Source: Lysinibacillus sp. FSL M8-0337
GTDB taxonomy: Bacteria > Bacillota > Bacilli > Bacillales_A > Planococcaceae
Assembly: GCF_038593855.1 (NCBI RefSeq)
Contig: NZ_CP151996.1
Span: forward strand, 2,108,001 to 2,172,000
Reading direction: 5' to 3'
DNA length: 64,000 nucleotides
Shown here: piece by piece, positions 18,821 through 26,118 of the stretch
How positions within the stretch are numbered: position 1 is the first letter of the stretch
Layout: every line of letters begins with the position of its first letter
Translations under genes and position numbers: made by a program
The notes under the pieces: generated by a model
Told to the model about the DNA's origin: nothing
Seen by the model: the letters and a program-made list of their open reading frames with translations, nothing else
Databases searched by the model: none

Positions 18821-19139
18821 ATGTCTTTAAAATTAATAAAAGTAGAAATTATAAGTAAGAAATATAAAGAGAATGTTATTCTAGATGACATCAGCTTTAA
18901 AATAAATGCCGGCGAAATTTGTGCGGTTATTAGTAAAAATAAGGCTGGTAAATTGACTAAATAATGGCGGGACAAATAGCTGCTACTAAAGGGCAATTAT
19001 TGTATAGCTATTCAGAAAGTAGTCCCTAGTATAGGTGCTTTGATTGAACGGCCTGCTTTTTTGATTAAGAACGCTAATTCTTTAATAATAGGGTTCAAAA
19101 GAATATTTATCCCGATTTCTTTATTATTATTTTTTTAGA
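18821..19139 (+). pseudogene. ABC transporter ATP-binding protein, decayed
   Basis: The first 47 codons after a good ribosome binding site read as an ABC ATPase start ('VILDDISFKINAGEICAVI'), but the Walker A loop is eroded to 'SKNKAGKLT'. After a stop at ~18963 other frames continue the homology ('MAGQIAATKGQLLY', then 'IGALIERPAFLIKNANSLI'). At least two frameshifts and stops are present. 'GALIERPAF' is typical of lantibiotic or bacitracin-export-like ATPases, so this may be a dead immunity or export gene of the island. No permease partner is present. Confidence 0.75.
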
Positions 19140-19187
19140 CAATTTGATCAATAATTTCTATTTTAATATATGATAAAGGTGATTTTT

Positions 19188-20054
19188 ATGGATAACTTAG
19201 GTAATACTTTTCGCAAGTTACGGTTACACAAAGGTTATAGTCTTAGTAATACAGCAAAAGACATAATGTCTGTTTCTCATTTATCTAAATTTGAAAGAGA
19301 TGAAACTGGCATAACTGTTTCTAAGTTATTATTGTTACTTAATCGAATTAATGTAAGTTTTGAAGAATTTATCTATATTAATAATGAATTTAAAGTAGAG
19401 CATTTTGAAGAATTAATTATAAACATGAAGGAATCTTATTTACGTGGAGATTTAAAGTTTTTAAATAAGTTAAGAAATGATGAAATTTTTAAATTTGAAC
19501 TAACTAATGTATTGTCATATAAATTAAACAGTATCATGATCGAAGCAATTATTTCGGAGCTTACTGACAACAAAGTTAAACAAGAAAATTTAAAAATACT
19601 CGTTGATTATTTATGGCAAGTAGAGGTCTGGGGAGAATATGAAATAATTCTTTATGGAAATACGTTACATTTATTGGATATAGATGTTGTAATTATGCTA
19701 TCATCAGAAGTCATTAAAAAGAGTATTTATTTCAAAAACATGTTAAGTTACAAGCGTAATTTATTTGATATCTATTTTAATACTATAAGAACTTGTCTTG
19801 AGCATAATAAGTTGAAAGAAACCGAAGCATACTTATATGAATTAAAAAATCAAAATATACCTGAAACCTTTATTTTAGAAAAAACAATTCTAAATTTTTA
19901 CTTCGGTATATTCAAAATGCATACAAAATATAAACAAGGTCTTGAACTTGCTCAAGAATCAATATATATATTACATAAGGTTGAATCCTTGAATCATGCT
20001 CTAAATTATGAAGAATACTTACAATCATATATAAAAAAGCTTAAAAACGAATAA
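19188..20054 (+). CDS. Rgg/GadR/MutR family transcriptional regulator
   Basis: 288 residues. An N-terminal helix-turn-helix (~8-60, 'TFRKLRLHKGYSLSNTAKDI') is followed by a helical repeat domain that in Rgg proteins binds a short imported peptide pheromone. The ATG at 19188 is chosen because AAAGGTGA precedes it and the HTH begins there. It is convergent with the MFS gene of the peptide cluster. Rgg proteins often control adjacent short-peptide or RiPP operons, so the cluster at 24474-20102 is the likely target. Base composition is clearly more AT-rich than the surrounding chromosome, supporting transfer. Confidence 0.85.
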   Translation: MDNLGNTFRKLRLHKGYSLSNTAKDIMSVSHLSKFERDETGITVSKLLLLLNRINVSFEEFIYINNEFKVEHFEELIINMKESYLRGDLKFLNKLRNDEIFKFELTNVLSYKLNSIMIEAIISELTDNKVKQENLKILVDYLWQVEVWGEYEIILYGNTLHLLDIDVVIMLSSEVIKKSIYFKNMLSYKRNLFDIYFNTIRTCLEHNKLKETEAYLYELKNQNIPETFILEKTILNFYFGIFKMHTKYKQGLELAQESIYILHKVESLNHALNYEEYLQSYIKKLKNE

Positions 20055-20065
20055 AAATATAATAG

Positions 20066-20103
20066 CCAGCTATCAATAAAAAAACAGATAGCTGGATTTT
20101 TTT
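20066..20103. terminator. Terminator between rgg and the MFS gene
   Basis: CCAGCTATC (20066-20074) pairs with GATAGCTGG (20087-20095) and is followed by ATTTTTTT. A-tracts within and before the loop may allow it to act in both directions. Confidence 0.75.
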
Positions 20104-21319
20104 AAGAATGCCTTTCTTCTAAGATTTGCTTTTTATCTCGTAAAGATGGTAAGTAGAAAATCGTTACTAAAGCAATTAATATTAAATAGGATGCAATAAT
20201 AAAACCTGTATTAATTATGCCGAGACGATCAATAAAGTATCCGAAAAGTAGATATCCTGGCAAGCTTACTCCAGTGTAAACGAAATGGTATAAGCTGTAT
20301 ACTCGTGAAAGATATTTCTCTTCTACATTGCTTTGTAAATACGTATTTATAAAAATTAAAAATAAACCTTGTGCAAATCCACCGATAAGTAATCCTATTA
20401 ACAATACCGCCAGTGGTAATTTCAATGAGAATAAAGCGATAATCATACCAAAGAATAGACTTGAAGCATAAATCCCTATTTTAGGATTAATTCGTTTGTA
20501 TAAGTAAGGCGATATGAAAGATCCTAAACCAATTCCAATCAAACTATATGTGGTAATTATATATAAATCTTCATGTGGTCGTTCCAATATTTCCACTAAA
20601 TACGATATTAAATAAAGATCCACTGACGAACCAACTAACCATGCAGCACCAAATATTTGAAACAGCTTACTATATAATTTATTTAATTTAATATAAGCTA
20701 ATCCAGCTTTTACGTCCTGTATGATAGTTTTCGGTTCGTTGGTTGATAAATTTTTGTGATATGGCTTTACTGCTAAAATCATAATCATCGAAATAATGTA
20801 AAATGAGCCAACGATAAGTAGCAAACTAGAATAACTCAATCCACTTTTAATCGACCACGCCCCCACGCTATAAGAACCTATTTTTGCAAAGAGCATTGTG
20901 ATTTGGATATAGCTATTTGCATTTGCTAAATATTCCTTCTTAACAATTTTGGGCAATAGAGACGAATTGGCCGGGATGTAAAATATATTACACAAAACAA
21001 TGGCAAAGACAAATATATAAATGGTAGTAGGTGTTAAATGAATTGTGTTAATTAATGCTAGACATCCAACTAAAACAAATCGTATTATGTCAGTAAAACT
21101 CATGACCTTTTGAAGGTATTTTCTTTCAATAATTGCCCCCGCTGGCAAAGAAAATATAATTGCTGGAAGTGTAGAAAATATAAAGAAAATTGAAAGTCCG
21201 ATAGCGCGAATACCAAAATTGCCCAACATAGATAATAGAATTATAAATAACATAGCATCTGCAAATATACTAAAAAAACGAGAGAAAAACAGTAAAACAA
21301 AATTATGATTTTTAAACAT
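20102..21319 (-). CDS. MFS transporter of the peptide cluster
   Basis: 405 residues, about twelve transmembrane helices, of the MFS_3-like drug or enterobactin exporter type (N-terminus 'FVLLFFSRFFSIFADAMLF', cytoplasmic 'AGAIIERKYLQ' loop). ATG at 21319 is preceded by AGGGGGA. It lies in the same orientation as the acyltransferase, arginase and M50 genes but is separated from them by a TnpB remnant, so it may now use its own promoter. The likely role is export of the cluster product or self-protection; this is inference from context. Confidence 0.8.
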   Translation of the reverse strand: MFKNHNFVLLFFSRFFSIFADAMLFIILLSMLGNFGIRAIGLSIFFIFSTLPAIIFSLPAGAIIERKYLQKVMSFTDIIRFVLVGCLALINTIHLTPTTIYIFVFAIVLCNIFYIPANSSLLPKIVKKEYLANANSYIQITMLFAKIGSYSVGAWSIKSGLSYSSLLLIVGSFYIISMIMILAVKPYHKNLSTNEPKTIIQDVKAGLAYIKLNKLYSKLFQIFGAAWLVGSSVDLYLISYLVEILERPHEDLYIITTYSLIGIGLGSFISPYLYKRINPKIGIYASSLFFGMIIALFSLKLPLAVLLIGLLIGGFAQGLFLIFINTYLQSNVEEKYLSRVYSLYHFVYTGVSLPGYLLFGYFIDRLGIINTGFIIASYLILIALVTIFYLPSLRDKKQILEERHS

Positions 21320-21351
21320 AGTAGTCCCCCTAGGCAAATGATTACTGGTTT

Positions 21352-21680
21352 GTCATCTTTACTTTGTAAACTACTCACCACTCAGTTAAACATAACAATT
21401 CTTAACGCTTGAAGTGAACGCTTCTTGGGGATAGAGTATACTTGCAAGTGTGTGTCTTTACTTGCAGTGGTGTCTCTTATTTCCTAAGCTATTCCCGTAG
21501 TTACTATTTCTAGCTAAGCGAATGCTTTTATTCTTAGACCTCAGTCAGAATATTGATACTTGCCTTTTATATCGCAGTCATGATAAGCATGACAAATAGG
21601 ACAAGTCCATTCTTGAATTTCGAACGGTTTCTTGCTGTCTTTGTATCCACATGCTGAACAGATTTGACTAGCTGAATTAA
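21352..21680 (-). mobile_element. IS200/IS605-type element remnant with TnpB C-terminus
   Basis: On the minus strand, 21672-21541 reads 'ICSACGYKD' ... 'EWTCPICHAYHD', the paired CxxC zinc-finger end of TnpB, then a stop. Here the usual HDRD is HDCD, and the 'NAA' motif is lost. About 120-190 bp further, the sequence ('CAAGAAGCGTTCACTTCAAG' then 'GTGGTGAGTAGTTTACA') resembles the right ends of IS605/IS1341 elements. Everything upstream of the zinc finger is missing. The fragment lies between the acyltransferase and MFS genes. Confidence 0.7.
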
Positions 21681-21698
21681 GTTAAAATAATCTGCTGT

Positions 21699-22646
21699 TT
21701 AATAATCTAATTTGTATACATTTCCTGTAGTTAAATCTAATCCTAAGCCATTATTACTTCGCCAATCAATCGATGGACTATTTGTCATTGAATTTTTTAT
21801 TTCTATCCAACTATTCACATAAAGATGATGCCTATACCAAAATCTCCATAATTCAGGATGATTGATTAGTGTGTTTCTAAAAATGGTGTAAATTTCATTT
21901 ACAGATTGCTCAAAGTTCTCTTTCCTAAAGTATCTTAGATTCTCAGCTTTCAAACGAGGTTCTCCATCCGAATTTAAATCTGCCATTACAAGACACAGTG
22001 GCTTTTTAGTTAACTGCAGCAATCGGAAAATACCGCTTCTTAACCTTATTAATGATGTAATGTGTTGAACTTCAATTGGTTTTGAATCTTCACCAGCTCC
22101 TGTATTTCCATCTAAATATAATAGAAATGAGCCTCCTTGTTTAAGTAAGCGAAGCAACTTTAACCCACTTATATTTTCCTCTGCTATTATGTAACTTATA
22201 TTATTCTCTTGCTTAATTTCATTCCACTTTGTTAATTCTAATTCACTATTATAAGATTCTCTGTCTACTACAATATCCAATGAAAAATTGTTACCTTTAT
22301 TCAAAGATTTTGTTAACTCAAGAGGCACGTGACGGTAATGGCCAAAATGAAAAGTAGCAAAAATCCCGCCTTTTTCGAAGCAAGAAATAATATTCTCCAT
22401 ACCTATTTTTTCCTTGAATCCCGAAAAAGCAAATGGCTCCTGTCTTAAGTAGTTTTGTACTTCATTATTAAAGCGATACTTTTCCCATACTTGTAATATT
22501 TTTAATTTATCATATTGTAATAAAGGTTGTAGTTCTTTTGATAAATTTACTAATGCTATAAAATTATCAAAATCTGATCCATATATCGATTCCTCACTTA
22601 ATTTCAGCATACAATAATGTTGAATTTGATTTTCACTTTTTATCAT
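21699..22646 (-). CDS. LpxL-like (PF03279-type) acyltransferase of the peptide cluster
   Basis: 315 residues. The central 'GGIFATFHFGHYRHVPLEL' aligns with the H-x4-D/E region of lipid A/LPLAT acyltransferases, but the acidic residue is not at the canonical place: the first His is followed four residues later by Arg. Later 'LLYLDGNTGAG' and the C-terminal 'HPELWRFWYRHHLY' resemble other landmarks of this fold. There is no N-terminal membrane helix. Its start overlaps the arginase gene by 14 bp, implying coupled translation. An acyl transfer to the peptide product is inferred; a non-catalytic or different transferase role is possible. Confidence 0.65.
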   Translation of the reverse strand: MIKSENQIQHYCMLKLSEESIYGSDFDNFIALVNLSKELQPLLQYDKLKILQVWEKYRFNNEVQNYLRQEPFAFSGFKEKIGMENIISCFEKGGIFATFHFGHYRHVPLELTKSLNKGNNFSLDIVVDRESYNSELELTKWNEIKQENNISYIIAEENISGLKLLRLLKQGGSFLLYLDGNTGAGEDSKPIEVQHITSLIRLRSGIFRLLQLTKKPLCLVMADLNSDGEPRLKAENLRYFRKENFEQSVNEIYTIFRNTLINHPELWRFWYRHHLYVNSWIEIKNSMTNSPSIDWRSNNGLGLDLTTGNVYKLDY

Positions 22647-23709
22647 GACTACTTTTCATCTCCCTTTTAGTTAACCCTTCCAGTAGATATAATAAAATAT
22701 GAAGAACCGAATCATATTGTTCAGGCTCACCTCCTGATTGTCCTTCGACTATATATACTGCTTTTATGGATGGTACAATTTTAAATATTTCCTGTATCAT
22801 ATTGATAACTTCTTGTAATTTTGGTCCTTCAATTTTTGGAAAATCTACTAAAGGGAAATCTCTAGGTTCTAATACATCAACATCGAATGAAACATACCCA
22901 ATTATTTCATCTCCAGTATTTAATAATTCAGATACAATTGAATGAAGCTTATCTAAATCAGAAAAATTGAGTTGAAAAAGTTTAGGGTGATTATAATATT
23001 GCCCTAATGATCTCAGTCCTCTAACACCTATTTGAATGATTCCAGCAACCAATTCCTCTTGTAATAAAAAACGAACAAAATTGCTATGACAAATCTCTTT
23101 ATCCATTTTTAAAATATCCGATCCGCAGTCGTGATGAGCATCAAATTGAATAATAAGTATTCTTTTCGATAATATCTTTGTTAGATTTCTTACAAGAGTA
23201 TATGTGATTGAATGATCTCCACCTACTACACAAAATTTTGTTTTTTGTGGTTCTATGTAGTTCAATACTTGGAATATTTGGTGATTAGTTTCTTCAAAAC
23301 TATCATTAACTATTGATAAATCACCATGATCGACTAACAAACAATTTTTCATCAAATATTTATCTCTTAAATAATCATAAATACCTGAAGTTTGTTCATT
23401 ATATTCATCTAAATATATTGGAAGTCGTAGGCTCGATTCCCTTAAAGCAGCAGCAAAATTTTTCACTTTTGAATTACTTTTATTAGACCCTTTACTAAAG
23501 GGGATTCCGAATAAATGAACATTCCCTAATTTTTTTAATGGGTAGGAAAAGAAGGCTTTATCCACGGAGGTAAAGAAATTCATTTCTTCTTTATCTGTAT
23601 TTTCTGTATGATAAATTTCAGATTCCCAAAATAAGGAATTGTTCTCGTTTGTTAAAAGAATTTTGGAATTACCATATCTTACTTTATATTTTTTATGAGT
23701 TGTTTCCAT
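22633..23709 (-). CDS. Arginase/ureohydrolase-family enzyme of the peptide cluster
   Basis: 358 residues. All manganese-ligand motifs are present: 'GGDHS' (~165), 'DAHHD' (~195) and 'SFDVDVLEP' (~280). A non-homologous N-terminal extension of ~65 residues precedes the ureohydrolase domain. ATG at 23709 is chosen because AGGAG lies eight bases upstream; a TTG six bases earlier gives a slightly longer frame. It overlaps the M50 gene upstream by 17 bp and the acyltransferase downstream. Ordinary arginine catabolism genes are absent here. Peptide arginases that turn Arg into ornithine in RiPPs (OspR-type) are known, so this role is inferred. Confidence 0.8.
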   Translation of the reverse strand: METTHKKYKVRYGNSKILLTNENNSLFWESEIYHTENTDKEEMNFFTSVDKAFFSYPLKKLGNVHLFGIPFSKGSNKSNSKVKNFAAALRESSLRLPIYLDEYNEQTSGIYDYLRDKYLMKNCLLVDHGDLSIVNDSFEETNHQIFQVLNYIEPQKTKFCVVGGDHSITYTLVRNLTKILSKRILIIQFDAHHDCGSDILKMDKEICHSNFVRFLLQEELVAGIIQIGVRGLRSLGQYYNHPKLFQLNFSDLDKLHSIVSELLNTGDEIIGYVSFDVDVLEPRDFPLVDFPKIEGPKLQEVINMIQEIFKIVPSIKAVYIVEGQSGGEPEQYDSVLHILLYLLEGLTKREMKSSHDKK

Positions 23710-24274
23710 ATTCAACGCTCCTATATTTACTTATTTTTCTGAAAATTTTATATAGTAATAGCGCGGGTAAAATCATAATAATTAATGTATTATTGAATGA
23801 ACTATCGAATAGTACAAATAAATATTGCCATGTGAGGTAGATTGATATAAGGATAGATAAAATAAATAGCAAATAAAAGAAAATAATAGAACCTTTTATA
23901 TTTTTAAATAGTGGCAATAAATAATATCCGTCTAACGGTTTTAAAGGCAAAATATTAATTAAAATTGCCGGTATATGAATAACAGCAACTATTTTTATGA
24001 ATAAGTTATAGTTTTGTAACAAAATCAATATGGAAAGCGTTAGTTGCAATATGACCCCAGAGAGCGTTATGATGCAATTTTCAAAATTGCTTATTTTCCT
24101 TCCAAAACTGAAAGTAGTACAAGGGTTAACATTTTTAATATTTAGTATAATTCTTGTTTGTGTTGCTCCAAGAAGTTTTGCAGCAATAAAATGTCCAAAT
24201 TCATGAACATATAGACTTAAATACGTATATAAATTAAAAACTATAAAGAATAAAAATAGATAAAATAATATCAT
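23693..24274 (-). CDS. M50-family (site-2-protease-like) membrane metalloprotease
   Basis: 193 residues with about five transmembrane helices. The zinc motif 'HEFGH' lies near residue 24 and the second motif 'NILPLKPLDGYYLLP' near 110, so His, Glu, His and Asp are intact. The ATG at 24274 is used, with GAGG close upstream; a TTG at 24283 is in frame. It is the first enzyme gene after the small peptide ORF, separated by a hairpin. M50 proteases mature peptide pheromones (Eep) and act in some peptide pathways; processing of the 29-residue peptide is the natural guess. Confidence 0.82.
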   Translation of the reverse strand: MILFYLFLFFIVFNLYTYLSLYVHEFGHFIAAKLLGATQTRIILNIKNVNPCTTFSFGRKISNFENCIITLSGVILQLTLSILILLQNYNLFIKIVAVIHIPAILINILPLKPLDGYYLLPLFKNIKGSIIFFYLLFILSILISIYLTWQYLFVLFDSSFNNTLIIMILPALLLYKIFRKISKYRSVEYGNNS

Positions 24275-24343
24275 TTTCCTCAACCTTCAAAGAAAATCAT
24301 TTGTAATTTACTTTTCCTAATAAAAACTCAAACGTAAAGTAAA

Positions 24344-24376
24344 ACACAAAGAGCGAATAATATTCGTTCTTTGTGT
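24344..24376 (-). terminator. Hairpin between the precursor peptide and the M50 gene
   Basis: A 33-nt nearly perfect hairpin: ACACAAAGA pairs with TCTTTGTGT, CGAATA with TATTCG, with one mismatch and a one-base centre. On the minus strand it is followed by a T-rich tract (TTTTACTTT). It probably works as a partial terminator or 3' stabiliser, giving more peptide mRNA than enzyme mRNA. Confidence 0.75.
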
Positions 24377-24383
24377 CTTAAAA

Positions 24384-24473
24384 CTAGCATCGAATAACAG
24401 TAATCTTGTCACCGTTACGAACTTCTTCAAACTTTACTAATTCTTCTGAAGAAATAGGTTGTAAGTTGCTCAT
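24384..24473 (-). CDS. Candidate ribosomal precursor peptide, 29 residues
   Basis: The ATG at 24473 is preceded by GGGAGGG at eight-base spacing, one of the best ribosome binding sites in the island. The peptide begins MSNLQPISSEELVKFEEV and ends RNGDKITVIRC. The first 18 residues are acidic and leader-like. The tail is basic, with Arg19, Lys23, Arg28 and a C-terminal Cys29. It is too short for default ORF callers. It lies directly upstream of M50, arginase and acyltransferase genes, with a hairpin behind it. Arg28 or Arg19 would be the substrate of the arginase. No relative is known to me by name. Confidence 0.75.
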   Translation of the reverse strand: MSNLQPISSEELVKFEEVRNGDKITVIRC

Positions 24474-24525
24474 TTCTATATCCCTCCCTCTTATAATAAT
24501 TTAAGTGTAAAACAATAAGTCAGAT

Positions 24526-24544
24526 TATTATAAAAATTATAATA
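24526..24544 (-). promoter_or_regulatory. Inverted repeat upstream of the peptide gene
   Basis: TATTATA-N5-TATAATA is a perfect 7-bp inverted repeat about 50 bp upstream of the peptide start. It is a candidate operator for the Rgg regulator. The surrounding DNA is very AT-rich, so chance is possible, and no consensus -35/-10 pair stands out. Confidence 0.35.
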
Positions 24545-24930
24545 TTTTAAAACTAGATAATTACATGAAAAGTGGGGATAGCATCCTCTAAATGTAGAAA
24601 AGTAATAAATACTAAGCTCTAATTAAAGCTGTTGAAGATACTTAAATTTAATAAAACTAAGTTAAGTAAAAGAAATATTTTTTCATATATTAGAATTCAC
24701 TAGTATATATACGCCCAGATAATTTTAAATAAAATAGAGATGATTTTCACAAAGCTTACACCACATATGTAGATTTCCATGATTGTTAAAATAAACGTTT
24801 CAATTCAATATATAGTTTCCGTTAGATTTATAAGCAGTAGTGTTTTTGTTAGCAACAGCCTTTACGTTAGCTAATAAAATGCACTACTATTTAAATTATT
24901 TATAATTCAAAATAACCAATGTGGCTTCAT
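24545..24930. other. AT-rich intergenic DNA upstream of the peptide operon
   Basis: No gene with a credible start is seen on either strand. A loose inverted repeat (CAGTAGTG near 24835 against GCACTACT near 24891, with GTTAGC/GCTAAC-like inner arms) may be a leftover terminator. The stretch ends at the IS3 remnant. Confidence 0.4.
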
Positions 24931-24939
24931 AATTTCTAT

Positions 24940-25253
24940 GGCATTATCAAATGAAACAATACGCTCACACATTAATAAAACATGGTATTATCCAAAGTAT
25001 GTTACGTAAAGGTAATTGTAAGGATAACGCAGTTATGAGAATTTCTTTGGTCTCTTGAAATCAGAATTACTTTACTTCAAGAGTTTGAAAGTATGGAACA
25101 CTTTAAGGAAGAACTTGAACAATACATTGAATACTACAATCACAAACGAATTAAGGCAAAATTAAAAGGATTAAGTCCCGTACAATACCGAACTCAATCC
25201 TTACAAGCTTCTTAACTAAATAAAGTGTCTAACTTTTTGGGTTCACTCCATAA
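24940..25253 (+). mobile_element. IS3-family transposase 3' remnant and right end
   Basis: The plus strand reads 'MKQYAHTLIKHGIIQSMLRK' and 'GNCKDNAVM', then after frameshifts '[20 protein letters not shown]' and '[13 protein letters not shown]', the C-terminal part of an IS3-family OrfB (DDE) transposase. The last bases (25231-25253, 'TGTCTAACTTTTTGGGTTCA') look like the IS3 terminal repeat. At least two frame disruptions show it is dead. It marks the right border of the accessory island. Confidence 0.8.
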
Positions 25254-25410
25254 CGGGTGGTCTTAATGAAAATTAAAGAAGTATCATAGGCGACTTGGAG
25301 CGATCAACATTATAAATATGAATATCTTTATTAAAAGATAAGCTCATTATAACGTAATTCATAAAACGCAAAACGTTGATCAATCAATGAAATCTAAATT
25401 ATGTACTAGA

Positions 25411-26013
25411 TTAAAGTAAACCTCTCAGTAAATAAATAGCAGTTGCCCAAATAAAGATTGCTGAACATTTATTGAAGAAATTCATCAGCTTGCCGGAGCC
25501 ATCAAGCTTTTTGAAAGAAGCACCGGCCAATATTAGACCGAAAAACCACAACCACGAAATGAGCACACATGCAATAGTAAAGAGTACTTGTGCTGTGCCA
25601 TTATATTTTAATGCGCTGGTGCCAATTACACCAATTGTATCTAAAATAGCATGTGGATTTAATAAGGATACGGACAGCGCGAATAAAACTTGTTTTTTAA
25701 CGGGCAATGTTTCGCTCTTTTGAGTAGTTGTCGAATTCGAGCGCCAAATGCTATAGCCCATATATAAAAGGAATACAATTCCGACGCCCATTAAGACAAG
25801 CCGTAGCCATTCAAATTGCAAAACAATAACGGATAACCCAAAAACAGCAAGCAAAATTAATAAAGTATCGCATAGTGCCGCTGTAATAGCAGCTGGTAGG
25901 GCTAATATTAAACGTTGTTGCGTAGCACCCTGTGAAAAAACGAAGACGTTTTGTACACCTAAAGGTAAAATAAGTCCAAATGCTAAAATCATACCATGCA
26001 GAAATGCCTCCAA
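25411..26013 (-). CDS. LysE/ArgO-type amino acid exporter
   Basis: About 200 residues with six predicted helices. The N-terminal 'GLILPLGVQNVFVFSQGA' and central 'LLNPHAILDTIGVIG' motifs define the LysE/ArgO family, which exports basic amino acids. The TTG at 26013 is preferred because AAGGAGG lies eight bases upstream; the TTG at 26019 is too close to it. It is divergent from the MocR-type regulator at 26119, a frequent pairing. Confidence 0.88.
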   Translation of the reverse strand: MEAFLHGMILAFGLILPLGVQNVFVFSQGATQQRLILALPAAITAALCDTLLILLAVFGLSVIVLQFEWLRLVLMGVGIVFLLYMGYSIWRSNSTTTQKSETLPVKKQVLFALSVSLLNPHAILDTIGVIGTSALKYNGTAQVLFTIACVLISWLWFFGLILAGASFKKLDGSGKLMNFFNKCSAIFIWATAIYLLRGLL

Positions 26014-26118
26014 TGACAATCCCTCCTTTCCATTCCATTCACATTCTACCTGTGCTATAACTAAAAGAAAACGACCAATTGGATGGTATTTTACCCACCC
26101 AATTTACGAGGTGAACAT

